DNA of 8,106 nt from NCBI GenBank assembly GCA_021107375.1, contig JAIOSY010000196.1:1-8106 (forward strand), written 5' to 3'. Of this stretch, positions 1 through 6,207 are shown piece by piece (position 1 is the first letter of the stretch; the number at the start of each line of letters is the position of its first letter). The notes below the pieces were generated by a model. That model was not told the origin of the DNA, did no database searches, and saw nothing but the letters and a program-made list of their open reading frames with translations. This DNA is from Sulfurimonas sp. (lineage in GTDB: Bacteria > Campylobacterota > Campylobacteria > Campylobacterales > Sulfurimonadaceae). The position numbers and the translations under genes are program-made.

Positions 1-453
1 AAAAATTCATCATTTTGTAGTTTTTTCTCAAGAATGAGAAGTGGGTATTTATATACTGCTGCACAAGAGCATGGATGTAATAAGGTTGCCCTTGGACATA
101 ATATGGATGATGCTGCAGAGAGTTTCTTTATGAACTTTATATATAATGGTCAGATGAGAAGTTTAGCTCCTAAATACAGAGCTGAGAATGGTTTAATTGT
201 TATTCGTCCTCTTATTCAAATGAGGGAAAGACAACTTCGTGCTTTTGTTGATGATAATGATATAAGTGCTATTGGTGATGAGGCTTGTCCAGCAATGCGA
301 TTTGATGTAAAAATGCCACATGCCAGAGCAAATACTAAAAAGATGTTAGCTAAGATGGAAAAAGAGTATCCTTCTCTTTTTACGAGTATGAATGCTGCAT
401 TTAAAAATATATCTGTTGATAGTTTTTTTGATAAAGAGAAATTTTCTATTTAA
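1..453 (+). CDS. TtcA-family tRNA 2-thiocytidine synthetase-like protein, 5'-truncated
   Basis: This is the C-terminal 150 residues of an adenine-nucleotide alpha-hydrolase protein of the TtcA family; the reading frame is open from base 1, so the gene begins outside the window. Visible family marks are CSFFSRMRSGYLY (visible residues 6-18), which aligns with the family's CSLCSRLRRGILY, the GHNMDD motif (32-37, usually GHHxDD), FFMNFIYNG (about 42-50) and a lone Cys in DEACPAM (residue 96). The N-terminal PP-loop (SGGKDS) that would bind ATP is not in the window. TtcA adenylates C32 of certain tRNAs and replaces its oxygen with sulfur, using a three-cysteine Fe-S cluster. Oddly, the second Cys of the CxxC pair is Phe here (residue 9) and the C-terminal part departs from the usual CGSQ region. 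The family call is firm; the exact tRNA substrate is not. It may be a Campylobacterota-specific subfamily. Confidence 0.75.
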   Translation, partial: KNSSFCSFFSRMRSGYLYTAAQEHGCNKVALGHNMDDAAESFFMNFIYNGQMRSLAPKYRAENGLIVIRPLIQMRERQLRAFVDDNDISAIGDEACPAMRFDVKMPHARANTKKMLAKMEKEYPSLFTSMNAAFKNISVDSFFDKEKFSI

Positions 454-479
454 ATTTTTAGTTTCTCTTCATCTTTTTT
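434..479 (+). terminator. Possible weak rho-independent terminator after the ttcA-like gene
   Basis: AAGAGAAA (434-441) and TTTCTCTT (462-469) form a perfect 8-bp inverted repeat with a 20-base AU-rich loop; TTTTTT (474-479) follows four bases after the stem. The structure straddles the shared stop codons of two convergent genes and lies partly inside both. The stem has only two GC pairs and a large loop, and such repeats arise by chance in AT-rich DNA, so this is a tentative call. No matching T-run is present for the minus strand. Confidence 0.25.
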
Positions 480-935
480 AATTTGAACCTCTTTAGTTTG
501 AAGAGTTTCATTTTTTAGATTTTCTAAAAACTCTAAAATATTTTCTTGATAAGAGATTGTATCTTCATCATAGGTTAATGGTAATAGCTGTTTAAGTTCT
601 TTTGTATCAATTTTTTTAGCGTATCTTGGAACTATCTTTAACTCTTTTTGGATACTTGCTATTAAAATATCAATATTTAGCCCATTGTCTTCTCTAACTT
701 TAGTTACTTTTTCTTTTGTTGTAATCATAAGAAGATTCGCTCTTTCATCATCATTATTATAAATATCTAAACCAATATTTTTTACAATAACATAACTTTT
801 AACAGTTGATTCTTCATTTGCTGCAATAACTAGTGCAAAAATTTTTGCACGAAAATCCAAAGAACCATGATGATGAACAAAAAATTCACGAAAGGCACTA
901 AAAAAATGGTGTTTTAGTTTAAAACTTAATCTCAT
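450..935 (-). CDS. Conserved-looking hypothetical protein (161 aa), unknown function
   Basis: I cannot assign a function. The 161-residue product has no signal peptide or convincing membrane segment, so it is probably cytoplasmic. Its N-terminal third is basic and aromatic with a histidine cluster (HH at 9-10, HHH at 21-23) followed by a hydrophobic helix SLDFRAKIFALVIAANEE (25-42). The last 30 residues are Lys/Glu-rich and probably a helical or disordered tail. The helix pattern loosely recalls small all-helical folds such as TerB, but no acidic metal-binding motif is evident, so this is only a guess. The start is supported by AAGGAA (941-946) five bases upstream of ATG. The gene converges on the ttcA-like gene, sharing the TTAA at 450-453, and diverges from the 989-1336 gene. 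Coding status is good because of length, ribosome-binding site and tight packing. Confidence 0.75.
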   Translation of the reverse strand: MRLSFKLKHHFFSAFREFFVHHHGSLDFRAKIFALVIAANEESTVKSYVIVKNIGLDIYNNDDERANLLMITTKEKVTKVREDNGLNIDILIASIQKELKIVPRYAKKIDTKELKQLLPLTYDEDTISYQENILEFLENLKNETLQTKEVQIKKDEEKLKI

Positions 936-940
936 ATGAG

Positions 941-946
941 TTCCTT
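941..946 (-). promoter_or_regulatory. Ribosome binding site AAGGAA for the 161-aa gene
   Basis: On the minus strand AAGGAA lies five bases before the ATG at 935-933. It fixes this start rather than a later Met. The start codon itself sits in the perfect 10-bp palindrome CTCATATGAG (931-940). Confidence 0.6.
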
Positions 947-952
947 ATGTGG

Positions 953-959
953 TATTATA
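953..959. promoter_or_regulatory. Possible bidirectional -10 element in the divergent intergenic region
   Basis: The 53-bp gap between divergently transcribed genes contains GTATTATAC (952-960 with the preceding base). Read on the minus strand it holds a perfect TATAAT (959-954); read on the plus strand it holds TATTAT (953-958). Starts about seven bases downstream would give a leader of roughly 12 bases for the minus gene and 24 bases for the plus gene. No good -35 box is seen on either side, which is common for sigma-70 promoters in Campylobacterota. The placement is plausible, but an AT-rich match like this can be chance. Confidence 0.35.
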
Positions 960-988
960 CATCTTTGATTTTAAATAAAGTGTAAAAA

Positions 989-1336
989 ATGATAAATGAA
1001 GAAGATTATGAAATTTTAAAGAGTAGTTTTGTTGAGTCTCAAAGATTATTTGATAAGCTAAACAAAGTTTCCTTAAATGTTGAAAATATAAGTTTTGATG
1101 AAAGTGGGCTTTATCTTGAAGAGGAAGAGATGTGCAAACGACATTGGTTGAAGTTAAGTTCAAAAATTGTAGATGCACTTGGTAATTCTCTTGTTGGATA
1201 TGAGATAGAATTAGTTAAAAATGATAATTTAGAGATGAGAGAACTCTCATTTAATCTAATAAAAGAGAAAGAAAAAAGTAAAATAAAAGTAGATTATAGT
1301 GAAGGTGATTCACTAAATATTATACAAATTAGTTAG
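989..1336 (+). CDS. Small acidic hypothetical protein (115 aa) upstream of yebC
   Basis: The product is not recognised. It is 115 residues, acidic, with no membrane segment or signal peptide, so a cytoplasmic location is likely. The N-terminus (residues 1-30) looks like an amphipathic helix. It is followed by a segment that could form beta strands (ISFDESGLYLEEEE, 34-47; LVGYEIELVKN, 68-78) and a Lys/Glu-rich stretch (91-100). There is one Cys (49) next to a KRHW motif (50-53). The ribosome-binding site is weak (AAAG at 977-980). The stop codon overlaps the ribosome-binding site of yebC and only nine bases separate the genes, so the two are probably co-transcribed and coupled. The overlapping minus-strand frame has no ribosome-binding site and looks like a shadow. 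Confidence 0.65.
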   Translation: MINEEDYEILKSSFVESQRLFDKLNKVSLNVENISFDESGLYLEEEEMCKRHWLKLSSKIVDALGNSLVGYEIELVKNDNLEMRELSFNLIKEKEKSKIKVDYSEGDSLNIIQIS

Positions 1337-1340
1337 GGAG
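1336..1340 (+). promoter_or_regulatory. Ribosome binding site GGGAG for yebC
   Basis: GGGAG lies five bases before the yebC ATG at 1346, and its first G is the last base of the TAG stop codon of the preceding gene. This arrangement supports translational coupling. Confidence 0.6.
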
Positions 1341-1345
1341 ATATT

Positions 1346-2056
1346 ATGGGTAGAGCATTTGAATATAGAAAAGCATCAAAACTTAAGAGATGGGGAGCAA
1401 TGTCTAAGTTGTTTCCAAAACTTGGTAAAATCATTACAATGGCAGCCAAAGAGGGAAGTAGTGACCCTGATATGAACTCTAAACTTCGTACAGCTATTTT
1501 AAATGCAAAAGCTGAAAATATGCCTAAAGATAATATTGAGGCTGCTATAAAAAGAGCAAGTGCAAAAGATAGTGCGAATATGCTTGAAGTTAACTTTGAG
1601 GGTAAAGCACCACATGGTGTTTTGATTTTTATAGAGTGTATGACTGATAATAATACTAGAACAGTTGCTAATGTTAAAAATATTCTTTCTAAGCATAAAG
1701 GTGAACTTCTTACTAATGGTTCTTTAGAATTTATGTTTTCAAGAAAAGCTCTTATTGAATTTAAGATGAAAGAGGATATGGATATTGAAGAGTTAGAATT
1801 AGAGCTTATTGATGCTGGTCTTGAAGAGATTGAAGCAGAAGATGGTGTTGCTATTGTTACTGGTGATTATACAAGTTTTGGAACTCTTACTGAGGCACTA
1901 GAGGGTATGGATATAGAGATTACTAAAGCTCATTTAGAGAGAATGGCAAATACACCTATGACTCTTAATGAAACTCAACAAAAAGAGATAGATAGAATTT
2001 TAGAAAAATTAGAAGATGATGAGGATGTGCAAAAAGTTTTTACAAATTTAGCATAA
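1346..2056 (+). CDS. yebC: YebC/PmpR/TACO1-family protein
   Basis: A full-length YebC-family protein of 236 residues, close to the usual 235-250. Family landmarks are the basic N-terminal segment ([23 protein letters not shown]), [19 protein letters not shown] (33-51), [14 protein letters not shown] (58-71), [19 protein letters not shown] (84-102) and [17 protein letters not shown] (103-119). Many relatives begin MAGHSKWANIK; this one begins [12 protein letters not shown], which I regard as the Campylobacterota form. The family was long annotated as transcriptional regulator; mitochondrial TACO1 and later bacterial work support a ribosome-associated role in translation, including relief of stalling at proline-rich stretches. 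A translation role is therefore more likely than DNA binding. It has a good ribosome-binding site and sits mid-way in a three-gene rightward run. Confidence 0.95.
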   Translation: MGRAFEYRKASKLKRWGAMSKLFPKLGKIITMAAKEGSSDPDMNSKLRTAILNAKAENMPKDNIEAAIKRASAKDSANMLEVNFEGKAPHGVLIFIECMTDNNTRTVANVKNILSKHKGELLTNGSLEFMFSRKALIEFKMKEDMDIEELELELIDAGLEEIEAEDGVAIVTGDYTSFGTLTEALEGMDIEITKAHLERMANTPMTLNETQQKEIDRILEKLEDDEDVQKVFTNLA

Positions 2057-2070
2057 TCTTTTCTTGGCAT

Positions 2071-2076
2071 GTGGAG
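2071..2076 (+). promoter_or_regulatory. Ribosome binding site GTGGAG for the YigZ-family gene
   Basis: GTGGAG lies five bases before the ATG at 2082 in the 25-bp gap after yebC. No promoter is evident in the gap, so the gene is probably read from the yebC transcript. Confidence 0.5.
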
Positions 2077-2081
2077 TATAG

Positions 2082-2654
2082 ATGAATTTTGTAGATAAGC
2101 ACTACACAAATACACTAGAGATTAAACAATCTAAGTTTATAGCGCATTTAGTCCCACATGCCATATATGAACAAACTCTTCAAAAATTAAAACAATCCCA
2201 TCCAAAAGCAAGACATTTTGTTACAGCATATAGGTATCTTAATGAATTTAATCAAATAGTTGAACACTCTAGTGACGATGGTGAACCAAAAGGAACTTCT
2301 GGTAAACCAACTTTAATGGTTCTTCAGGGTGCTGATGTAATTAATAGTGCAATAATTACTGTTAGGTATTTTGGTGGTACTAAACTTGGTACTGGTGGCT
2401 TAGTTCGTGCATATAGTGATGCTACAAATTTAGTATTAGAGTCTGCTAATTTAAAAGAGTATAAAGAAGAGATTTTTAAAACTATATCTTTTGAATATAC
2501 AAACCTTAGAAAAGTAGAATATGAATGTTTGAGATGTGGAGTTGATATTGTGCAAAAAGTTTTTAGTGACAAAACTCTTTACAAACTAAAATCAGATGAA
2601 AATAGTATGAAAGAGTTTTTATCTAAGCTAGATAGATTAGTAAGTCAAGAGTAG
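2082..2654 (+). CDS. YigZ/IMPACT (UPF0029) family protein
   Basis: A 190-residue member of the YigZ/IMPACT family. The N-terminal UPF0029 domain shows EIKQSKFIAHL (13-23), the signature DDGEPKGTSGKP (65-76) and YFGGTKLGTGGLVRAY (96-111). The C-terminal part (about 130-190) fits the smaller ferredoxin-like domain found in bacterial members. Eukaryotic IMPACT proteins bind the translation regulator GCN1. The biochemical role of bacterial YigZ is not firmly known, although a nucleic-acid- or ribosome-linked role has been proposed. The length is slightly below the E. coli protein (about 204). The gene follows yebC, another translation-linked factor, by 25 bp and converges on the platform gene of the pilus operon, leaving only 9 bp between stop codons. 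Confidence 0.92.
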   Translation: MNFVDKHYTNTLEIKQSKFIAHLVPHAIYEQTLQKLKQSHPKARHFVTAYRYLNEFNQIVEHSSDDGEPKGTSGKPTLMVLQGADVINSAIITVRYFGGTKLGTGGLVRAYSDATNLVLESANLKEYKEEIFKTISFEYTNLRKVEYECLRCGVDIVQKVFSDKTLYKLKSDENSMKEFLSKLDRLVSQE

Positions 2655-2663
2655 AGACTTTAG

Positions 2664-3911
2664 CTACATTCTACCTTGAACAGCATTACCCATATCCCAC
2701 ATTGGTAGGAAAATACCAAGAGCTAGCAAGATAACCATAGAAGCAATGATAAAAAGCATAATCGGTTCAATAGCTTCACTTAAGCCATCAATAATTGCAT
2801 CAAATCTCATCTTATAATATTCAGCAACTTTTTTAATCATAGTATCAAGAGTACCACTATCTTCACCTGCTCTAACCATTTGAATAATCATATTTTCAAA
2901 TAGTTTTGTTTCGTCTAAACCGTGATTTAATGTACCACCTTTTTCAACTGTCATTCTAACGGTTAGTAGTTTAGTTTTTAGTGGAAGATTATCTATCATA
3001 TCAATAGATGTATCAAGTGCTTCAGCGATAGGTATACCTGCTCTAATTAACTCTGAGAAAACAAGAGTAAATCTACTAAGTGTTGAAAATTTAATAATAT
3101 CTTTTATAAGATATGTTTTTAGGAGAAGTTCATGCCATTTATACTTTATATCTCTGTAGTTATTTATAAGATATTTAAAAAATAAAAAGGTTGTTGCTAA
3201 CCCTGCTAAAACATAAGGACCATAGTTATTGAATAGAAATTCAAGTGTAAGTAGGATTCTGGTTGGTAATGGAAGTTTGGCATTTAATTCTTCAAAAATT
3301 ACTTTAAACTCAGGAACAACATATGAGATTAAAATAGTAAAAGCTACTGCCATAGCAATCATTACATTTCTAGGGTATGCCATCGCTTTTTTAAACTTAA
3401 TAAAGTTAGCACGAATCTCTTCAAGCATATCTGCAAGTGAGTATAATGCTTCATCAAGATTACCAGTTTTTTCACCAAGATTTACCATGGCAATTGTTAA
3501 ATTTCCAAGTTCAAATCTAAAGTTTTCCATTGATGCTGATAGTGAATAACCAGAATTTATATCCTCTGCTAATTTAGCAAAAACAGTTTTTAGTGTTTCA
3601 TCATCTGTAGCACTAGCAATTTCGCTAAGTGAATCATAAATAGAGATACCAGCATTTGTCATAACAGCAAGTTGTCTAATCGCTGCAATAAGCGCATCTG
3701 GTTTAATTTTTTGTTTTTTAATATTTTTGAAAAAATTTGTTTTAAATCTTATCAACTGAGCATCAAATGGTTCTGTTGATTCAATAACTTTTAGGATAAT
3801 ACCAGGAGACTTTACCTTAGCATATTCGGTTGCATCTTTTTTAGTATTAGCATAAATAGGTAACTCTTCTTTCTTGCCTTTTGCAAGAACTGTTGCGATA
3901 AAATACTTCAT
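2664..3911 (-). CDS. mshG: MshG/GspF/PilC-type inner-membrane platform protein
   Basis: A 415-residue polytopic inner-membrane protein at the base of type IV pilus / type II secretion machines. It contacts the assembly ATPase in the cytoplasm and passes pilin subunits into the growing fibre. Two GspF domains are visible: about residues 73-200 (RQLAVMTNAGISIYDSL at 79-95, NLGEKTGNLDEAL at 144-156) and about 276-402 (FSELIRAGIPIAEAL at 285-299, VRAGEDSGTLDTMI at 346-359). Membrane segments lie at about 182-199, 231-249 and 383-403; VVPEFKVIFEELNAKLPLPT (198-217) is the typical conserved stretch after the first. The N-terminal 70 residues are the cytoplasmic extension common to MshG/PilC. The start overlaps the mshE stop as ATGA (3908-3911); GGGTGG (3919-3924) seven bases upstream inside mshE may serve as ribosome-binding site. 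It is the last gene of the operon. It corresponds to CtsF of Campylobacter competence. Confidence 0.93.
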   Translation of the reverse strand: MKYFIATVLAKGKKEELPIYANTKKDATEYAKVKSPGIILKVIESTEPFDAQLIRFKTNFFKNIKKQKIKPDALIAAIRQLAVMTNAGISIYDSLSEIASATDDETLKTVFAKLAEDINSGYSLSASMENFRFELGNLTIAMVNLGEKTGNLDEALYSLADMLEEIRANFIKFKKAMAYPRNVMIAMAVAFTILISYVVPEFKVIFEELNAKLPLPTRILLTLEFLFNNYGPYVLAGLATTFLFFKYLINNYRDIKYKWHELLLKTYLIKDIIKFSTLSRFTLVFSELIRAGIPIAEALDTSIDMIDNLPLKTKLLTVRMTVEKGGTLNHGLDETKLFENMIIQMVRAGEDSGTLDTMIKKVAEYYKMRFDAIIDGLSEAIEPIMLFIIASMVILLALGIFLPMWDMGNAVQGRM

Positions 3912-5644
3912 CCTTTTGCCACCCTTAATATCTCTTCTAAGCTAGTAACTCCATCAATAGCTTTTTGAATTCCATTTTCAAAAATTCCTGTAAAACCATC
4001 TTTTACTGCTTGTTCATGCAAAGCTTCTTTTGAAGCACCTTTAGCAATAAGAGAAGATAAATCTTCTGAAATATTTAAGACTTCACATATCATCTCTCTT
4101 CCCATATATCCAGAGTCATTACACTCTCTACATCCTTTACCTGTAAAAAATTTTGTATTTTTTGGAATAAATTCTTTAAACTCCTCCATTGTTGAAGCTG
4201 GGACTTGTTCTTCTATTTTACAGTGCTTACATATTTTTCTAATAAGTCTTTGCGCTTGAATAGCTACTAATGCACCAGAAATTAGATAATGCTCAATCCC
4301 CATATCAACCATACGAGGAATTGCACTAACCGAATCATTTGTATGCAGAGTTGAAATAACTAAGTGTCCTGTTAGAGCCGCTTTAATAGCTATCTCCAAT
4401 GTCTCTTGATCTCGAATCTCCCCAATCATTATTTTATCGGGATCTTGTCTTAATATAGAACGAAGAGCATCAGCAAAACTTAATCCAACTTTAGGATTAA
4501 CCTGAACTTGTTGGATAAGATTCATTCTATATTCTACAGGATCTTCAACTGTAATAACTTTGTCTTCTATATTACGAAGCTCATTTAACGCACCATAAAG
4601 AGTAGTCGTTTTACCACTTCCTGTAGGACCAGTTACTAATATGATACCATAAGGTGCTTGAAGACCTTTTAATAATTTGTGATAACTTTCACTATCCATA
4701 CCCGCATCTTCAAGTCTTACCATAGCTTTTTGTTTATCTAAAACCCTCATAACTATTGATTCGCCATAGAGTATAGGTAATGTTGATATACGAAAATCAT
4801 ACTCTTTTGATCCTACAGCAGTAGAAAATCGACCATCTTGTGGCTTTCTTTTTTCTGCAATATCTAAGTTAGCTAATAATTTAAGTCTTGATGCAAGTGG
4901 AGGGTAAATCATTTTTTCAAAAATAAATACTTCGGTTAATTTTCCATCAATACGAGCACGAACAGAACAGTTTTTTTCAGTTGGTTCAATGTGAACATCA
5001 CTAGCTCTACTATTAATACATGCTTTTAAAATAACATCTATTAAAAGTAGTATAGATGAAGCCTCTTGTTGCTCTTCTAATGAAGTAATAGAATTAAGTT
5101 CATCTCTTATCTTTTTTACAAGACCTTTTACACTGTCTTTGAGTTCAATTTTAAAAAGATATGATGATATTTGTTTTTTTGTTGCAAGAGCTATTTTTAT
5201 AGGTTTTTTTGGAAAAAGTCTTTGAAGAGATTCTTGTACTTGAATATCTAAAGGGTCATTAATAGCGATAGTTACACTTAAATCATCCTCAAAAATAGGA
5301 AGAGCATCATGTTTTTGTAGTTGTGAAAGGGGAACTCTACTCGCTAATAGATAATCCATATCTATAGAATCTAAATCTATATATTTTAAATTTAATTCAC
5401 TTGCTAATTTTTCTAATACAGTTTTTTCATGTATATAGTCATAATTGTCAATAATGGAAAGATCATAATCTCCATTTCTTATCTTTTGGACAATAAATCT
5501 AACCAGCCTATCCATTGTCATAAATCCAGATAGTGTAATGTCTCTGAGGATTAGATTTTCACTAATCCCTTGCGAAAGAAGTCTATCAACTTGCCTTTGC
5601 ATAATGGCACCGGTGTTAAGTAAATCTTCTGTTATCTTATCCAT
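3908..5644 (-). CDS. mshE: MshE/GspE/PilB-type pilus assembly ATPase
   Basis: A 578-residue secretion ATPase that powers pilus or pseudopilus assembly from the cytoplasmic face. In order: an N-terminal MshEN-like region with two 23-residue repeats (about 3-25 and 31-53); an N2 domain with ASDVHIEP (214-221); Walker A GPTGSGKT (339-346); Asp box VEDPVEYR (366-373); Walker B in DKIMIGEIRD (403-412); His box TGHLVISTLHTND (425-437); and a zinc-binding tetracysteine motif (C472, C475, C505, C508). All catalytic residues are present, so it should be active. In Vibrio MshE, RLG at the head of each MshEN repeat helps bind cyclic di-GMP; here these are KIT and LIL, so binding is doubtful. The start is fixed by AGGCGAGG six bases upstream. 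The stop overlaps the mshG start. It corresponds to CtsE in Campylobacter. Confidence 0.95.
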   Translation of the reverse strand: MDKITEDLLNTGAIMQRQVDRLLSQGISENLILRDITLSGFMTMDRLVRFIVQKIRNGDYDLSIIDNYDYIHEKTVLEKLASELNLKYIDLDSIDMDYLLASRVPLSQLQKHDALPIFEDDLSVTIAINDPLDIQVQESLQRLFPKKPIKIALATKKQISSYLFKIELKDSVKGLVKKIRDELNSITSLEEQQEASSILLLIDVILKACINSRASDVHIEPTEKNCSVRARIDGKLTEVFIFEKMIYPPLASRLKLLANLDIAEKRKPQDGRFSTAVGSKEYDFRISTLPILYGESIVMRVLDKQKAMVRLEDAGMDSESYHKLLKGLQAPYGIILVTGPTGSGKTTTLYGALNELRNIEDKVITVEDPVEYRMNLIQQVQVNPKVGLSFADALRSILRQDPDKIMIGEIRDQETLEIAIKAALTGHLVISTLHTNDSVSAIPRMVDMGIEHYLISGALVAIQAQRLIRKICKHCKIEEQVPASTMEEFKEFIPKNTKFFTGKGCRECNDSGYMGREMICEVLNISEDLSSLIAKGASKEALHEQAVKDGFTGIFENGIQKAIDGVTSLEEILRVAKG

Positions 5645-5650
5645 TGTAAG

Positions 5651-5658
5651 CCTCGCCT
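5651..5658 (-). promoter_or_regulatory. Ribosome binding site AGGCGAGG for mshE
   Basis: Strong purine-rich site six bases before the mshE ATG, within the 20-bp gap after the unknown exported-protein gene. It is the strongest such site in the operon and suggests the ATPase is initiated independently, not only by coupling. Confidence 0.55.
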
Positions 5659-5664
5659 TTTATT

Positions 5665-6207
5665 TTACCAGTAGATATGTTTTTTAATAACTACTGAGTC
5701 ATAAAACTCTTCAATTACCATTTTATAAATTTTATTGCTTTTACTCAGATACAGCTTATATGTCAGTTTATTATCTTGAGCATCATCAAATAAATAAAAC
5801 GATCTCGCTTCATGTTTACCTAATTTTACATATAGGTCAAAAACCTTTGATAAAATATAGTCTGTTGTTGGTAAATTAAGATTAGATAAACTATAACCAT
5901 CAACTAATGAATGATAAAGTAATTTCTTTTGCATAAGTATAATCGAAAAGTATGCAGAGTTCGATCTAGCTTCTTTAGAAAATTTAAGGATGCTTATAGG
6001 AACTGCTAACCTATCTATATAGTCAGATTTCAAACACGCAAAAGCATATAATGAAACATACTCTCCATCTTTATTATTATATCTAAAGTTGTTAAAGCCT
6101 ATATTACATACCTCTTTGTATTTTTGATTCTGATAAAGAGCAAACATATTTTGTTTAGTGTCTGAATATAATATTATAGAGATTAATAAAGCTAAAATTA
6201 TTTTCAT
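5665..6207 (-). CDS. Unknown exported protein (180 aa) inserted in the pilus operon
   Basis: Function not recognised. Residues 1-15 (MKIILALLISIILYS) are a short basic-plus-hydrophobic export signal; no clear AxA or lipobox site follows, so it is either a cleaved periplasmic protein or stays anchored by its N-terminus. The rest appears helical, with a pattern like degenerate TPR/Sel1 repeats: MFALYQNQKYKEVCNIGF (21-38), YVSLYAFACLKSDYIDRL (50-67) and TTDYILSKVFDLYVKLG (114-130). Two cysteines (C34, C58) could form a disulfide. The C-terminal 30 residues may be beta-rich (VIEEFYDSVVIKKHIYW). The start overlaps the preceding stop as ATGA (6204-6207) with AGGA eight bases upstream. Its place between the MshN-like and MshE genes implies a periplasmic part in pilus assembly, possibly as a partner of the MshN-like protein or secretin. 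That role is inferred from position only. Confidence 0.8.
   Translation of the reverse strand: MKIILALLISIILYSDTKQNMFALYQNQKYKEVCNIGFNNFRYNNKDGEYVSLYAFACLKSDYIDRLAVPISILKFSKEARSNSAYFSIILMQKKLLYHSLVDGYSLSNLNLPTTDYILSKVFDLYVKLGKHEARSFYLFDDAQDNKLTYKLYLSKSNKIYKMVIEEFYDSVVIKKHIYW

Noticed and set aside
945..1178. 77-codon minus-strand open frame opposite the 115-aa gene
   Set aside because: It has no ribosome-binding site, a composition typical of antisense AT-rich DNA, and overlaps a better plus-strand gene coupled to yebC.
1499..1696. 65-codon minus-strand open frame inside yebC
   Set aside because: Fully antisense to a clearly conserved gene; a shadow frame.
2324..2572. 82-codon minus-strand open frame inside the YigZ-family gene
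   Set aside because: Antisense shadow of conserved YigZ motifs, with no independent signal.
2651..2674. GTAGA/TCTAC inverted repeat at the yigZ-mshG convergent junction as a terminator
   Set aside because: Only 5 bp of stem with a 14-base loop and no T-run on either strand.
3229..3549. 106-codon plus-strand open frame inside mshG
   Set aside because: Antisense shadow of GspF-domain coding sequence; low-complexity Ser/Ile-rich product.
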